DNA of 64,000 nucleotides from Rugamonas sp. A1-17 (GTDB lineage: Bacteria > Pseudomonadota > Gammaproteobacteria > Burkholderiales > Burkholderiaceae_D), in NCBI GenBank assembly GCA_025548565.1, contig JAJLPB010000001.1, positions 744,001-808,000 of the forward strand. The letters run 5' to 3'. Under the pieces are notes generated by a model that had not been told where the DNA came from, searched no databases, and worked only from the letters and a program-made list of their open reading frames with translations. Both the position numbers and the translations under genes were made by a program. This document shows, one piece after another, positions 7,790 to 17,162 of this stretch (position 1 is its first letter; each line of letters starts with the position of its first letter).

Positions 7790-8466
7790 GCCGGGGCGTC
7801 CGGCTGGCGCAGGCGGTAGCCGACCCCGCGCACGGCCTCGATCGCCACGCTGTCGGGCAGGTCCAGCTTCTTGCGCAGGCGCTGGATGCACACGTCCACC
7901 ATATTGGTCTGCGGCTCGAAGTCGTAGCCCCACACGTGTTCCAGGATCTGCGTGCGGGTGTAGACCCGGCCCGGCGAGCGCAGCAGGTATTCCAGCAGGT
8001 TGAATTCGCGCCCGGTCAGCTCGACGGCGCGGCCGTCGACGTCGGCCACCCGGCTCAGGCGGTCCAGCCGCAGCGCGCCCAGGGTCAGCACGCTCTGCCG
8101 CTCACCGCTTACGCGCCGCAGCAGCGCGTGGATGCGCGCCACCAGCTCCTCCACGTAGAAGGGCTTGGCCAGGTAATCGTCAGCCCCCAGGTTGAGGCCC
8201 TGCAGGCGGTCGTCCAGCTCGTTGCGCGCGGTCAGCAGGATGACCGGCACGTTGCGACCCTCGCGCCGCATGGCCTTGAGGATGGACAGGCCGTCGCGGC
8301 CCGGCACCATCACGTCCAGCAGCACCACGTCGTACTCGCGCGACAGCGCGTAGTCGTAGCCAAGATTGCCATCTTCGCAATGGTCGACCAGGAAGCCGTG
8401 TTCGCGCAGGCCGGCGCACACGAAACTGGCGATACGTTGTTCATCTTCTACTAAAAGCGCTTTCAT
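7786..8466 (-). CDS. OmpR-family response regulator
   Basis: The 226-residue DNA-binding regulator has a receiver domain with acidic residues ED near 8-9, phospho-acceptor Asp51 in LLDVMVPG and Lys101 in YLAKPF. A winged-helix domain follows (LTGREFNLLEYLL ... VDVCIQRLRKKL ... GVGYRLR). It is co-transcribed with the downstream kinase (4-bp overlap) and is divergent from the RTX-like gene across a 141-bp intergenic region. That region contains the inverted repeat ATTACA-N4-TGTAAT, a plausible binding site. It likely autoregulates and may control the divergent gene, which is inference. Confidence 0.94.
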   Translation of the reverse strand: MKALLVEDEQRIASFVCAGLREHGFLVDHCEDGNLGYDYALSREYDVVLLDVMVPGRDGLSILKAMRREGRNVPVILLTARNELDDRLQGLNLGADDYLAKPFYVEELVARIHALLRRVSGERQSVLTLGALRLDRLSRVADVDGRAVELTGREFNLLEYLLRSPGRVYTRTQILEHVWGYDFEPQTNMVDVCIQRLRKKLDLPDSVAIEAVRGVGYRLRQPDAPA

Positions 8467-8520
8467 GGAGGCATTGTCCGGGCTGGCCCGGCCGCCGTCA
8501 ATGGCGGGTTTAGAGCTTTT

Positions 8521-8536
8521 ATTACAGCTTTGTAAT
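8521..8536. promoter_or_regulatory. Inverted repeat ATTACA-N4-TGTAAT, candidate response-regulator box
   Basis: A perfect 6-bp inverted repeat with a 4-base spacer lies 55 bp upstream of the response regulator start and 71 bp upstream of the RTX-like gene. TTACA/TGTAA arms are typical of operators of the CopR/CzcR branch of OmpR-type regulators. The assignment is by motif similarity only. Confidence 0.6.
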
Positions 8537-8607
8537 CGTTGTGTTTGCCATCCTGTCATTTTCCCTTGATTTAATGCAAGCGTATCAAACCATAACAAGG
8601 GGTAAAG

Positions 8608-11600
8608 ATGAGTATCGGCAGCTGGTTCAAGAAACACGTAGAAAAGCCCATCGTCAGCGTGGTCGACAAGGTCGGCGACACCATCAAGGACATCGGCAGC
8701 GACCTGAACGGGATCGGCGACGCCTTCGACGTGGTGGGCAACGACATCGCGGCGGCGGCCAAGAAGATCAGCGAACTGGGCTACACGAAGAAGAGCCTGG
8801 GCAACGGCGACAATAATTACACGGCCAGCTCGCTGGGCGCCAACATCATCCACGGCGACGGCGGCAACGACACCATCACCGTCACGGCGGGCGCCTACAA
8901 CAACCTGTACGGCGACGACGGCAACGACACCATCGTCGTGCGCGTGGGCGGCTACAACCGTATCGACGGCGGCAACGGTGACGACACCATCCGCGTCGAG
9001 GTGGGCGTCTACAACAAGATCAGCGGCGGCGCCGGCAACGACTCGGTCACCGTGTCGGCCGGCGCGGCAGCCGACGTCGACCTGGGCGACGGCAACAACA
9101 GCCTGTCCATCAACAGCGCCTACAACGAGATCACCGCCGGCAACGGCGACGACCGCGTGACGGCCAACGGCGGCTGGAACAAGATCGACGTCGACGGGGG
9201 CAACAACACCATCACCGCCAACGGCGGCGCCAACACTGTCAGCACCGATGGCGGCAACGACAACATCACCGTCAACGGCGGCTCCAACAAGGTCAGCGCG
9301 GGTGACGGCAACAACGTCATCAGCGCTGGCGGCGCCTCCAACGTCATCAACACCGGCAACGGCGCGGACACGGTCACGGCCGACGGCGCCAGCAACGTCA
9401 TCAACACCAACGGCGGCGACGACCGCATCACCGTCAAGGCGGCCAGCAATGTGGTCGACGCCGGCGAGGGCAACAACACGGTGACGGCCGACGGCGGCAA
9501 CAACCACATCACCGCCGGCGGCGGCGACGACACCATCAAGGCCAACGGCGGCGCCAACGAGGTCAAGGCCGGCAACGGCAACAACAACGTCACGCTGAAC
9601 GGCGCGGCCAACGTGATGAGCTCGGGCTCGGGCGCGGACACGGTCACCGCGGCCGGCGGCGCGAACGTCATCAACACCGGCGCCGGCAACGACCAGGTGC
9701 AGGCCACCGGCGGCGCCAACGTCATCAACGCCGGCAGCGGCAACGACACGGTGGTCGCGCTGGGCGGCGCCAACGGCATCACCGCCAGCGACGGCAAGGA
9801 CAACATCGTCACCGGCGGCGGCGCCAACGTGGTGATCGACGACGGCGGCAACAGCAACATCGTGCTGGGCGGCCTGCTCAACATCGCCTACACCGGCGGC
9901 AGCGGCAACAAGGTGGCCGCGCTGGGCGACAGCAACGCGCTGGTCAGCAACCAGGGCGGCAACATCGAGGCGGCGGTCGGCGTCAACAACGTGATGCTGG
10001 CCAACGGCAGCGGCAACACGCTGGTCGGCGTGGGCGGCGCCAACCTGGTGGCCACCACCGTCGGCGGCGACACCGTGGTGGCGCTGGGCGGCACCAACGT
10101 CGTGCTGACCGAGCTGGGCGGCATGGTCAAGGCCGCCACCGGCGGGCTGGGGAAAGTACTGGCCGATGCCATGCCAAGCAAGGCGGCCGCCACCGCCATC
10201 AACAACGCCAGCGCCAAGCTGGCCGCCGGCATCAACAGCGGCGCCGGCAACGACACCGTGGTGGCCGTGGGCGGCAACAACGTCATCTACACTGGCGCCG
10301 GCAAGGATGTGGTCACGGCGGCCGGCGGCAACAACATCGTGCTGGCCAACGGCGGCGACAACATCACCACCGCGCTGGGCGGCAACAACATCGTCGTCAA
10401 CACCGCCGGCAACAACGTGGTGACGGCGGCCGGCTCGGTCAACGTCATCGTCACCGGCATCGGCGACGGCCTGGCCGACGTCACCGCCAAGCTGGGCAGC
10501 GCGGCCGGCGGCGCGACCAAGGCCGTGGCTTCCTTCATCGGCAGCAACGTCGCGCATGGCGACGGCAACGACGTGGTCAGCGCCATCGGCTCGACCAACG
10601 TGATCTACACCGGCAGCGGCAACGACGTGGTGACCGGCATCGGCGCCAACAACGTGGTGTGGAGCGGCACCGGCAACGACACGGTCACCGTGTTCGGCGC
10701 GCGCAACGTGGTGTGGGGCGACGCCGGCGCGGACACCGTGACGGCGGTCGGCGCCAACAACCTGCTGGCGACCGGCAACTACGCGGAGATTGCCGCCACC
10801 GCCGTCGGCCTGGTCGATTCGCTGGCCTCCGGCGTGGCCGCCACCGACCTGGTCTCCAAGGCCGGGCTGTCGGGCGCGGCGTCCAACCAGAGCGGCCATG
10901 ACGTGATGACCGCCTTCGGCAAGAACAACGTGCTGATCGGCGGCAGCGCCGACACCGTGGCCACCGCGCTGGGCGTGAACAACCTGGTGGCGACCGGCGC
11001 CGGCAACGACGTGGTCAACGCCATCGGCAGCAAGTCCGGCATCGTCACCGGCGCCGGCAACGACGTCGTCACCGTGGTCGGCACCTACAACGTGGTGTCG
11101 GCCGGCGAGGGCAACAACGTCGTCACCGCGCTCGGCAAGGGCAACCTGATCGAGGGCGGCAGCGGCGACGACGTGCTGACCGCGCTGGCCTTCGGCACGG
11201 CGGCCAAGTCGGTCAACGTCAACGGCAACCTGATCGTGGCCGGCGACGGCAACAACGTCGAGACCGTGGTCGGCAAGGACAACGGCGTGATCGGCGGCAG
11301 CGGCAAGGACGTGCTGGTGATGGTCAGCTACGGTGGCGGCAACACCAGCACCACCACCAACGAAGCCGAAGGCACCAACCAGACCACCACCAGCACCACC
11401 AAGGGCAGCACCCAGCTCAACGTGGCCTGGACCGGCGCCGGCAACGACACCGCCGTCGTCTACGGCGACCACAACGTGGTGCTGTCGGATTCGGGCGACG
11501 ACTTCCTGGTCGTGCTCAACGCCGGCAGCAAGCTGAGCTACTCCAGCACGACCACCGAGGCGGTGGAAGGCTCGGACAAGGCCCAAACCACCGACTCGAC

Positions 11601-13125
11601 CAAGGTCAGCCTCGACACCGGCATGAACTTCGTGCACGCCGGCGATGGCAACGACACCCTGATCCTGGCCGGCACCACCACCATCGGCATGGGCGGCAAC
11701 GGCAACGACTTGATCGTCTCGTCCGGCCAGAACAACATCGCCCTGGGCGGCGCCGGCAACGACACCATCATCGGCCTGGCCGAGATCACCGTGTTCAACG
11801 CGGCCGAATCGATCGTCGAGAACGACTACGAGTCGGCCGGCGACTGGGTGGGCGCAGCCATGAACGCCAACTTCATCCGCTCGCAATACGGCGCGCTGGC
11901 CAAGGGCGACCTGGGCAAGCTCAACCTGGTGGGCAATGTGATCATGGGCGGCGACGGCGACGACACCATCTTCGCCACCAACGCCGGCACCTATGTCGGC
12001 GGCGGCAACGGCAACGACACCATGATGGGCCTGGGCTGGGGCGTGATCGACCATCTGCTGGTGGGCAAGGCCAACGCGCTCAACGCGGCCTGGAACGACG
12101 CCGGCAAGGGCTTCGACGCCATCACCAAGTATCTGAACTCCACCTTCACGGACGAGATCAGCAAGGGCTGGGCCGGCGTGGCCGACAGCATCAAGGCCGA
12201 GCTGGCCAAGGCCACCGCCAGCGGCGGCAAGCTGGCCGACAGCCTCAACGCGGCCGCCAACGACGCGCTGAACGGCATCACCAACACGGCCGGCCTGTCG
12301 TCGTCGGGCATCGACGTGGCCTCGCCGCTCAAGTCCGCGCTGGACACCGGCAAGAGCGGCCTGACCTCGGCGGTGAACGGCATCAGCAGCGGCGTCAACT
12401 ACGCGGCCGACGCCGACGTGGGCACGGCCCTGGCCGACGCCACCGACTGGCTGGGCAGCGCGCTGAAGACGGCTTCCAACGCCAGCGGCGATGGTGTGAA
12501 CTGGCTGGGCAAATACCTGGGCATCAACCTGCACCTGAGCGAGTACAAAGGCGCCGACTTCTTCATCGCCGGCATGCTGGCCTACACGCTGGGCTACAAG
12601 TACGCCGGGAACAACCGCCTGTTCGGCGGCGCCGGCGACGACACCCTGTACAGCGGCATGGGCAACGACTCGCTGAACGGCGGCTCGGGGAAGGACACCT
12701 ATGTGATGTCCATGGGCGACGGCAAGGACACGGTGCATGAAGTGGCCGGCGGCAACGACGTGCTCAAGTTCACCGGCAACAAGTTGTTCAGCAGCGTCAC
12801 CATCGCGGCCGACCACGTCAAGGCCAATATTGATGGCTCGGACCTGGTCATTAACTATGTCGATGGCGGCAAGTCCTACGCGCAGTTCACGGTGGCCGAT
12901 TACGCCAAGGTCAACATCGCCGAGGTGGACCTGGTCGATGCCAGCGGCAAGCAGGTCGCCGCGATCAACTTCGCCGACCTGGTGGCGCACGCCGACCAAG
13001 GCAGCAGCCCGTACGATATGGCTGCCACCTGGACGGCCGACCGCATGCACACCTTCGCCGACTTGATCACCGCATCGATCACGGGCGGCAGCGCTGGCGT
13101 GCAGTTGGTGGGCGTGGCCAGCTAA
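8608..13125 (+). CDS. Giant RTX-like Gly/Asn/Asp-rich repeat protein (1505 residues)
   Basis: This is an acidic repeat protein related to RTX (haemolysin-type, GGxGxDxUx) calcium-binding proteins. A short amphipathic N-terminus (1-70, no Sec signal) is followed by a long array (about 75-930) dominated by an 18-residue period. Each period is two nonapeptides, one Asn-rich (GGANVINTG-like) and one RTX-like (AGNDTVVAL-like). An alpha-helix-prone, Ala/Lys-rich region (about 1150-1290) follows. The end has classical repeats (FGGAGDDTLYSG, NGGSGKDTYVM) and a 130-residue tail like RTX secretion regions. There are no cysteines. The array predicts a stacked beta-roll or solenoid. Type I secretion is expected, but no secretion genes lie nearby. 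The upstream ribosome site is AAGGGG. The role (adhesin, surface layer or matrix protein) is unknown. Confidence 0.88.
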   Translation: MSIGSWFKKHVEKPIVSVVDKVGDTIKDIGSDLNGIGDAFDVVGNDIAAAAKKISELGYTKKSLGNGDNNYTASSLGANIIHGDGGNDTITVTAGAYNNLYGDDGNDTIVVRVGGYNRIDGGNGDDTIRVEVGVYNKISGGAGNDSVTVSAGAAADVDLGDGNNSLSINSAYNEITAGNGDDRVTANGGWNKIDVDGGNNTITANGGANTVSTDGGNDNITVNGGSNKVSAGDGNNVISAGGASNVINTGNGADTVTADGASNVINTNGGDDRITVKAASNVVDAGEGNNTVTADGGNNHITAGGGDDTIKANGGANEVKAGNGNNNVTLNGAANVMSSGSGADTVTAAGGANVINTGAGNDQVQATGGANVINAGSGNDTVVALGGANGITASDGKDNIVTGGGANVVIDDGGNSNIVLGGLLNIAYTGGSGNKVAALGDSNALVSNQGGNIEAAVGVNNVMLANGSGNTLVGVGGANLVATTVGGDTVVALGGTNVVLTELGGMVKAATGGLGKVLADAMPSKAAATAINNASAKLAAGINSGAGNDTVVAVGGNNVIYTGAGKDVVTAAGGNNIVLANGGDNITTALGGNNIVVNTAGNNVVTAAGSVNVIVTGIGDGLADVTAKLGSAAGGATKAVASFIGSNVAHGDGNDVVSAIGSTNVIYTGSGNDVVTGIGANNVVWSGTGNDTVTVFGARNVVWGDAGADTVTAVGANNLLATGNYAEIAATAVGLVDSLASGVAATDLVSKAGLSGAASNQSGHDVMTAFGKNNVLIGGSADTVATALGVNNLVATGAGNDVVNAIGSKSGIVTGAGNDVVTVVGTYNVVSAGEGNNVVTALGKGNLIEGGSGDDVLTALAFGTAAKSVNVNGNLIVAGDGNNVETVVGKDNGVIGGSGKDVLVMVSYGGGNTSTTTNEAEGTNQTTTSTTKGSTQLNVAWTGAGNDTAVVYGDHNVVLSDSGDDFLVVLNAGSKLSYSSTTTEAVEGSDKAQTTDSTKVSLDTGMNFVHAGDGNDTLILAGTTTIGMGGNGNDLIVSSGQNNIALGGAGNDTIIGLAEITVFNAAESIVENDYESAGDWVGAAMNANFIRSQYGALAKGDLGKLNLVGNVIMGGDGDDTIFATNAGTYVGGGNGNDTMMGLGWGVIDHLLVGKANALNAAWNDAGKGFDAITKYLNSTFTDEISKGWAGVADSIKAELAKATASGGKLADSLNAAANDALNGITNTAGLSSSGIDVASPLKSALDTGKSGLTSAVNGISSGVNYAADADVGTALADATDWLGSALKTASNASGDGVNWLGKYLGINLHLSEYKGADFFIAGMLAYTLGYKYAGNNRLFGGAGDDTLYSGMGNDSLNGGSGKDTYVMSMGDGKDTVHEVAGGNDVLKFTGNKLFSSVTIAADHVKANIDGSDLVINYVDGGKSYAQFTVADYAKVNIAEVDLVDASGKQVAAINFADLVAHADQGSSPYDMAATWTADRMHTFADLITASITGGSAGVQLVGVAS

Positions 13126-13146
13126 GTCGGCGCCGCGCCAGTCAAG

Positions 13147-13190
13147 GCTGAAGACAGGTGGCGCATGCCGCCGGTCTTCAGCTTTTTTTT
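13147..13190 (+). terminator. Terminator of the RTX-like gene
   Basis: A 9-bp perfect outer stem (GCTGAAGAC with GTCTTCAGC) and a GC-rich inner stem with a GCAT loop are followed by eight Ts, 21 bases after the stop codon. Confidence 0.92.
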
Positions 13191-13195
13191 CGGGC

Positions 13196-13230
13196 AAAAA
13201 AAACCGCCCGCCGCGGGGCGCGGTGGGCGG
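13196..13230 (-). terminator. Terminator of the GH35 gene
   Basis: On the minus strand a 12-bp stem (13230-13219 with 13215-13204, one G-T pair) with a CCC loop is followed by a run of eight Ts. It lies 18 bases past the GH35 stop codon. Confidence 0.88.
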
Positions 13231-13248
13231 CAAACCACATGACAAGCT

Positions 13249-15783
13249 TTACGGTGCTACGCGCAGCTGATATACCGGTATCACGCTGACGCTGCGGATG
13301 GTGGCGATTTGAGGCTGGCCCGCGAAATCGGGGCGCGCCTCTTTCGGCAAGTAGATGGGCGCATCGGCGCGCAGCGGCAGGACGGACACGGTCAGCGGCT
13401 GCTCGAGCAGGGCGCTGGCCTGGCGCAGGCCGAACTGCCATTGATAGCCGCTGTAGTACCAGTCGTCCAGCATGCGGGTGCCCGAGTACAGGCGGCCGAT
13501 GTCGCCGACGAAGTCGATTTGCAGCAGGGCGTCGTCCAGCCCAAGCAGCTGTTCGCGCGGGACGTTGATCTGCCACGCACCCGCCGCCTTGAAGTTTTCC
13601 GGCAGCGGCTGGACAGCGGCTTTCGCACCGCCACCGATGACGATGGGCGCCGCCTCTTGCGCCGCGCGCGTCGGCGTGATGCTGGCCTTCAGGTCGCGAA
13701 CAGGCAGCTCCGCTTCGAAGGCCTGGAAGATGCCGTCGTTGCCTGCGGAGAGCAGGGCGACGCGCTGGCCGGCGGCCGGCTTGTCCTTGCCGTTGGAAGC
13801 CGCCGCCCACGCAGGGCTGGCGGTGCTTGCCTTTGGTTGGCCGCTCAACGCGGGATAGACGGCGAAGCGGAACTTGTTGCTGCCCGCCGAACGCATTTGC
13901 AGCGCGCCGTCGGCGACGTAGGTCTGCTGGCCGCTCAGGATCAGGCGGCGTTGGCCGCCCAGCTCCGCCACGCTCAGTTGCTGCGATTGTTCCGCCGTCA
14001 GCACCACGATGGTCAACGGCCGCTTGCCTTCGCGCTGCACGGTCAGCGACGCGCCAGCGCCGGGCTGCACGCCGCTCACCAGCGCGCGGCCACCGGCGAG
14101 AGCGACCTGCGCGCCGCCGTTGGCATGGATCCGCGGCTTCAGCGCGGCGTCGAACGCCAACTCCACCGGTACGCCCGCGCTGGCACCGAACACCGCCACC
14201 ACGCCGGCCTTGCCCTGGTCGAGCAAAGCCAAAGGCTGCGCCGTTGCGTAGGCGAGATTGACCCCGTCCAGATCAAGATTCAGCGGCCAGATGAAGTAAG
14301 CGCCATCGGCGATATCGACCGGCGTGCTTGGCAGCGTGATCGTCTGCCCCGGCAGCTTGACCGAGAACTGCGTGGCCCGCTGCGCCGCCATCGGATACTG
14401 CCGTACGTGATTATTCACGAACAGGAAACCACGATCGCCCTCGCTGCGCACGGCGAAGCGCGCCGTCTTCAGGTCGTCCGGCGTGGCCGGCGAGGCATCC
14501 GGTTTGCGCACCGTCATCGGCGCCAGGCGCGAACCGAAATCGTGCAGGAACAGATGGAAGGGACGCAGCTTCTCCAGCACCTTGCGCTGCTGGCCGTCCG
14601 GCCCGAGCGGGGCCTGGAAGTCGTAGCTGATCATGGTGGTGTCGTTATAGCCGCCACTGAGCGAGCTTTCCTCCATCGAGGTGCCGCCCAGGCCAGTCGG
14701 ATTGCGGCCGCCGTGGAACATGTAGTAGCCCATCAGGTTCACGCCGGAACCCAGCTGCACCGGCAGCATCGACGCGATATCGTCCGCGCTCACCACCGTG
14801 CGGCGGCGGTACATGAACGGCAGGCCCGCGCCGTATTCCGCGCCGAGGAACGGCGTCACATCCTTGTCCGTCTCCGCCGTGCCGGGCGCGTGAGCGGCGG
14901 TCTGCGCACCCAGGTCGCCGCTGACGCGGGTATCGAAACGGAAGGCATAGGTCTCTTTCGGCGGCAGCTCGCTGGTGCTGGTGCCCCAGGGTTCGTCGGG
15001 ATAGCCGCCGAACACCGGCGTCACTTCGCCTGTGGGATAGATGGTGCCGTCCCAGCCGGTGACGGTGTAGTAGGGCACATCCATGCCCGCCTTCAGCGCC
15101 AGCTTCTTCAGCGCGGCGATGTGCGCCGCACCCTTGCCGGGACCATCGATGTTGTATTCGTTTTCCAGCTGGATGCCGATCACGCGGCCGCCGTCCTTCC
15201 ACAGCTGGCCCTTGAGCTGCGCGCCGATCTGCGCGTACAGCTTCTCCACCAGCGCCGTGTACTGCGGATCGTTGGAGCGGGTCGGCATGGCGTTGACCAC
15301 CCAATCCGGCACGCCGCCATAGCGCACTTCCGCGTGCGCCCAGGGGCCCACGCGCACCACCACATCCAGCCCGGCCTTCGCCGCCAGCTGCACGAAGCGG
15401 CGCAGGTCGCGGTTGCCCTTCCAGTCGAACTGGCCGGCCAGTTCCTCGTGATGGTTCCACATCACATAGCTGGCGACGATGTCGACGCCGGCCGCCTTCA
15501 TCTTGCGCAGCTCCACCTCCCACTGCGAGGCGGGCGTGCGGCTGTAATGGAACTCGCCCATCACCGGCAGCCACGGCGCGCCGTTGCGGGTCAGGTAGCG
15601 CGCGTTGGCGCCGAGCGTGTCGCCGTTGGGCGCGACCGAACTGCCCATGCGCAGCGCGGCGGCTTTCGGTGCGGGCGTCGTCGCGCTGGCGTCGATGGAC
15701 AAGGTATCGGCGCCGGCCGCGCCGCCCGCCAGGGCGCCCACGATCAGTGCGGCGCCCGAATGGCGGCGTAACAAAAATCCCAT
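13249..15783 (-). CDS. Secreted beta-galactosidase, glycoside hydrolase family 35
   Basis: It hydrolyses terminal beta-galactosides. The 844-residue product starts at ATG 15783 with AAGGG just upstream; the same frame remains open to 16140 but would overlap the next gene. An N-terminal signal peptide (LLRRHSGAALIVGALAGGAAGAD) directs export. GH35 hallmarks include GEFHYSR (76-82), the catalytic acid Glu209 in QLENEY, and a nucleophile candidate in FLGAEYG. The C-terminal half is beta-rich jelly-roll sequence with a galactose-binding-like end. Its stop codon is followed by a terminator. It lies 8 bp downstream of the galactonate dehydratase gene, so the two are an operon linking galactose release to galactonate breakdown. 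Confidence 0.92.
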   Translation of the reverse strand: MGFLLRRHSGAALIVGALAGGAAGADTLSIDASATTPAPKAAALRMGSSVAPNGDTLGANARYLTRNGAPWLPVMGEFHYSRTPASQWEVELRKMKAAGVDIVASYVMWNHHEELAGQFDWKGNRDLRRFVQLAAKAGLDVVVRVGPWAHAEVRYGGVPDWVVNAMPTRSNDPQYTALVEKLYAQIGAQLKGQLWKDGGRVIGIQLENEYNIDGPGKGAAHIAALKKLALKAGMDVPYYTVTGWDGTIYPTGEVTPVFGGYPDEPWGTSTSELPPKETYAFRFDTRVSGDLGAQTAAHAPGTAETDKDVTPFLGAEYGAGLPFMYRRRTVVSADDIASMLPVQLGSGVNLMGYYMFHGGRNPTGLGGTSMEESSLSGGYNDTTMISYDFQAPLGPDGQQRKVLEKLRPFHLFLHDFGSRLAPMTVRKPDASPATPDDLKTARFAVRSEGDRGFLFVNNHVRQYPMAAQRATQFSVKLPGQTITLPSTPVDIADGAYFIWPLNLDLDGVNLAYATAQPLALLDQGKAGVVAVFGASAGVPVELAFDAALKPRIHANGGAQVALAGGRALVSGVQPGAGASLTVQREGKRPLTIVVLTAEQSQQLSVAELGGQRRLILSGQQTYVADGALQMRSAGSNKFRFAVYPALSGQPKASTASPAWAAASNGKDKPAAGQRVALLSAGNDGIFQAFEAELPVRDLKASITPTRAAQEAAPIVIGGGAKAAVQPLPENFKAAGAWQINVPREQLLGLDDALLQIDFVGDIGRLYSGTRMLDDWYYSGYQWQFGLRQASALLEQPLTVSVLPLRADAPIYLPKEARPDFAGQPQIATIRSVSVIPVYQLRVAP

Positions 15784-15791
15784 CCCGACCC

Positions 15792-16940
15792 TTACCACTC
15801 GGCGACGCTGCCGTCCGCGTGGCGCCACACCGGATTGCGCCAGTCCGGCGCGTTGCGGCTCGCCTCCAGCACGCGTGCCTCGTCCACCACCACGCCCAGG
15901 CCAGGCTTGGGCAGCGGCTTCATATAGCCGTCGGTGATGAGGAAGTCTTCCTTGTTGACGACGTAGTCCAGCAGTTCGCCGCCCTTGTTGTAGTGGATGC
16001 CCATGCTCTGTTCCTGCAGCACGGCGTTGTACGACACGAAGTCCACGGCCAGGCAGGCCGCCAGCGCGACAGGGCCGAGTGGGCAGTGCGGCGCCAGCGT
16101 GATGTCGTAGGCTTCCGCCATCGAGGCGATCTTCATGCACTCGGTGATGCCGCCGGCGTGCGACAGGTCCGGCTGCGCGATCGACAGGCCGCCGGCATGG
16201 AACACGTTCTTGAATTCGAAGCGCGAGTACATGCGCTCACCGGCCGCCAGCGGAATCGAGGTGGTCGCGGCCAGGCGCGGATAATATTCGGCCTGTTCGG
16301 CCAGCACCGGCTCCTCGACGAACAGCGGGCGATACGGCTCCAGCTCGCGCAGCAGCACCTTGGCCATCGGCGCGGCCACGCGGCCGTGGAAGTCCAGGCC
16401 AAACTCGATGCTGTTGCCGAAGGCGGAGCGGATCTCGGCCACGCGCTCGACCGCCTTGTCGACGGCGGCGGCGGTGTCCAGCATGCCCAGTTCTTCGGTG
16501 GCGTTCATCTTGAACGTATTGAAGCCGCCTTCGCGCAGCTTGCGGATGTGCTCAATGATGTCGGAAGGACGGTCGCCGCCCACCCAGCTGTACATCTTCA
16601 TGCGGTCGCGTACCAGGCCGCCCAGCAGCTCGTACACCGGCTTGCCCATGACCTTGCCCTTGATGTCCCACAGCGCCTGGTCGATGCCGGCGATGGCGCT
16701 CATCGTGATCGGGCCGCCGCGATAGAAACCGGCGCGGTACATGGTTTGCCACAGGTCGTTGATGCGGGCCGGATCCTGGCCGATCAGATAAGATTCCATT
16801 TCCTGTACCGCCGTCTCCACGGTGCGCGCGCGGCCTTCGATGACCGGTTCGCCCCAGCCGACGACGCCTTCATCGGTTTCGATCTTGAGCAGCATCCAGC
16901 GCGGTGGTACACGGTAGGTCGTCAGTTTGATGATTTTCAT
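15792..16940 (-). CDS. dgoD: D-galactonate dehydratase
   Basis: It converts D-galactonate to 2-dehydro-3-deoxy-D-galactonate in the De Ley-Doudoroff pathway. The 382 residues equal the E. coli enzyme length and carry enolase-superfamily signatures. The capping domain starts [19 protein letters not shown]. Metal ligands sit in GLDFHGR, FVEEPV and AAGERM, and a catalytic His in APHCPLGP. It is the first gene of the minus-strand dgoD-GH35 unit. Its promoter region (16941-17162) is shared with the divergent lactonase gene and contains the long inverted repeat at 17031-17069. Confidence 0.93.
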   Translation of the reverse strand: MKIIKLTTYRVPPRWMLLKIETDEGVVGWGEPVIEGRARTVETAVQEMESYLIGQDPARINDLWQTMYRAGFYRGGPITMSAIAGIDQALWDIKGKVMGKPVYELLGGLVRDRMKMYSWVGGDRPSDIIEHIRKLREGGFNTFKMNATEELGMLDTAAAVDKAVERVAEIRSAFGNSIEFGLDFHGRVAAPMAKVLLRELEPYRPLFVEEPVLAEQAEYYPRLAATTSIPLAAGERMYSRFEFKNVFHAGGLSIAQPDLSHAGGITECMKIASMAEAYDITLAPHCPLGPVALAACLAVDFVSYNAVLQEQSMGIHYNKGGELLDYVVNKEDFLITDGYMKPLPKPGLGVVVDEARVLEASRNAPDWRNPVWRHADGSVAEW

Positions 16941-17030
16941 AGGAGAGAGAGGGTAAGTTCAGGAACAGTGCTCAGTCTAAGCCTGCCCGCTAGACTGGAA
17001 ATATGATTAATTCGTAAGTAGGCATATCAT

Positions 17031-17069
17031 TATCGGATAGCTTCCCGGGCGCCGCCCAGCTATCCGATA
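17031..17069. promoter_or_regulatory. 12-bp inverted repeat in the dgoD/lactonase divergent promoter region
   Basis: TATCGGATAGCT (17031-17042) and AGCTATCCGATA (17058-17069) are exact inverted copies separated by a GC-rich 15-base spacer. It is either an operator for the pathway regulator or a strong transcribed hairpin. An AATTCGTAA half-site at about 17009-17017 resembles the palindrome before the TonB receptor gene. Confidence 0.65.
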
Positions 17070-17162
17070 TCGGCATGGCAAGCGCCGATTTATTCATATC
17101 TGCGGCGGCGGCGGGCCGCTTAGACTGGCGCGGTCACGTCATCCATCCGGAGCCCCCGCAGC

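Noticed and set aside
8467..13245. Continuous minus-strand open frame running antisense through the entire RTX-like gene and joining the response regulator frame
   Set aside because: It arises from the repetitive GC-rich codon pattern of the plus-strand gene. Its product is low-complexity Val/Ala/His/Gly sequence without domains, and the real regulator starts at 8466.
15784..16140. N-terminal extension of the GH35 frame
   Set aside because: It overlaps dgoD in another frame, has no similarity to GH35, and the signal peptide and ribosome site support the start at 15783.
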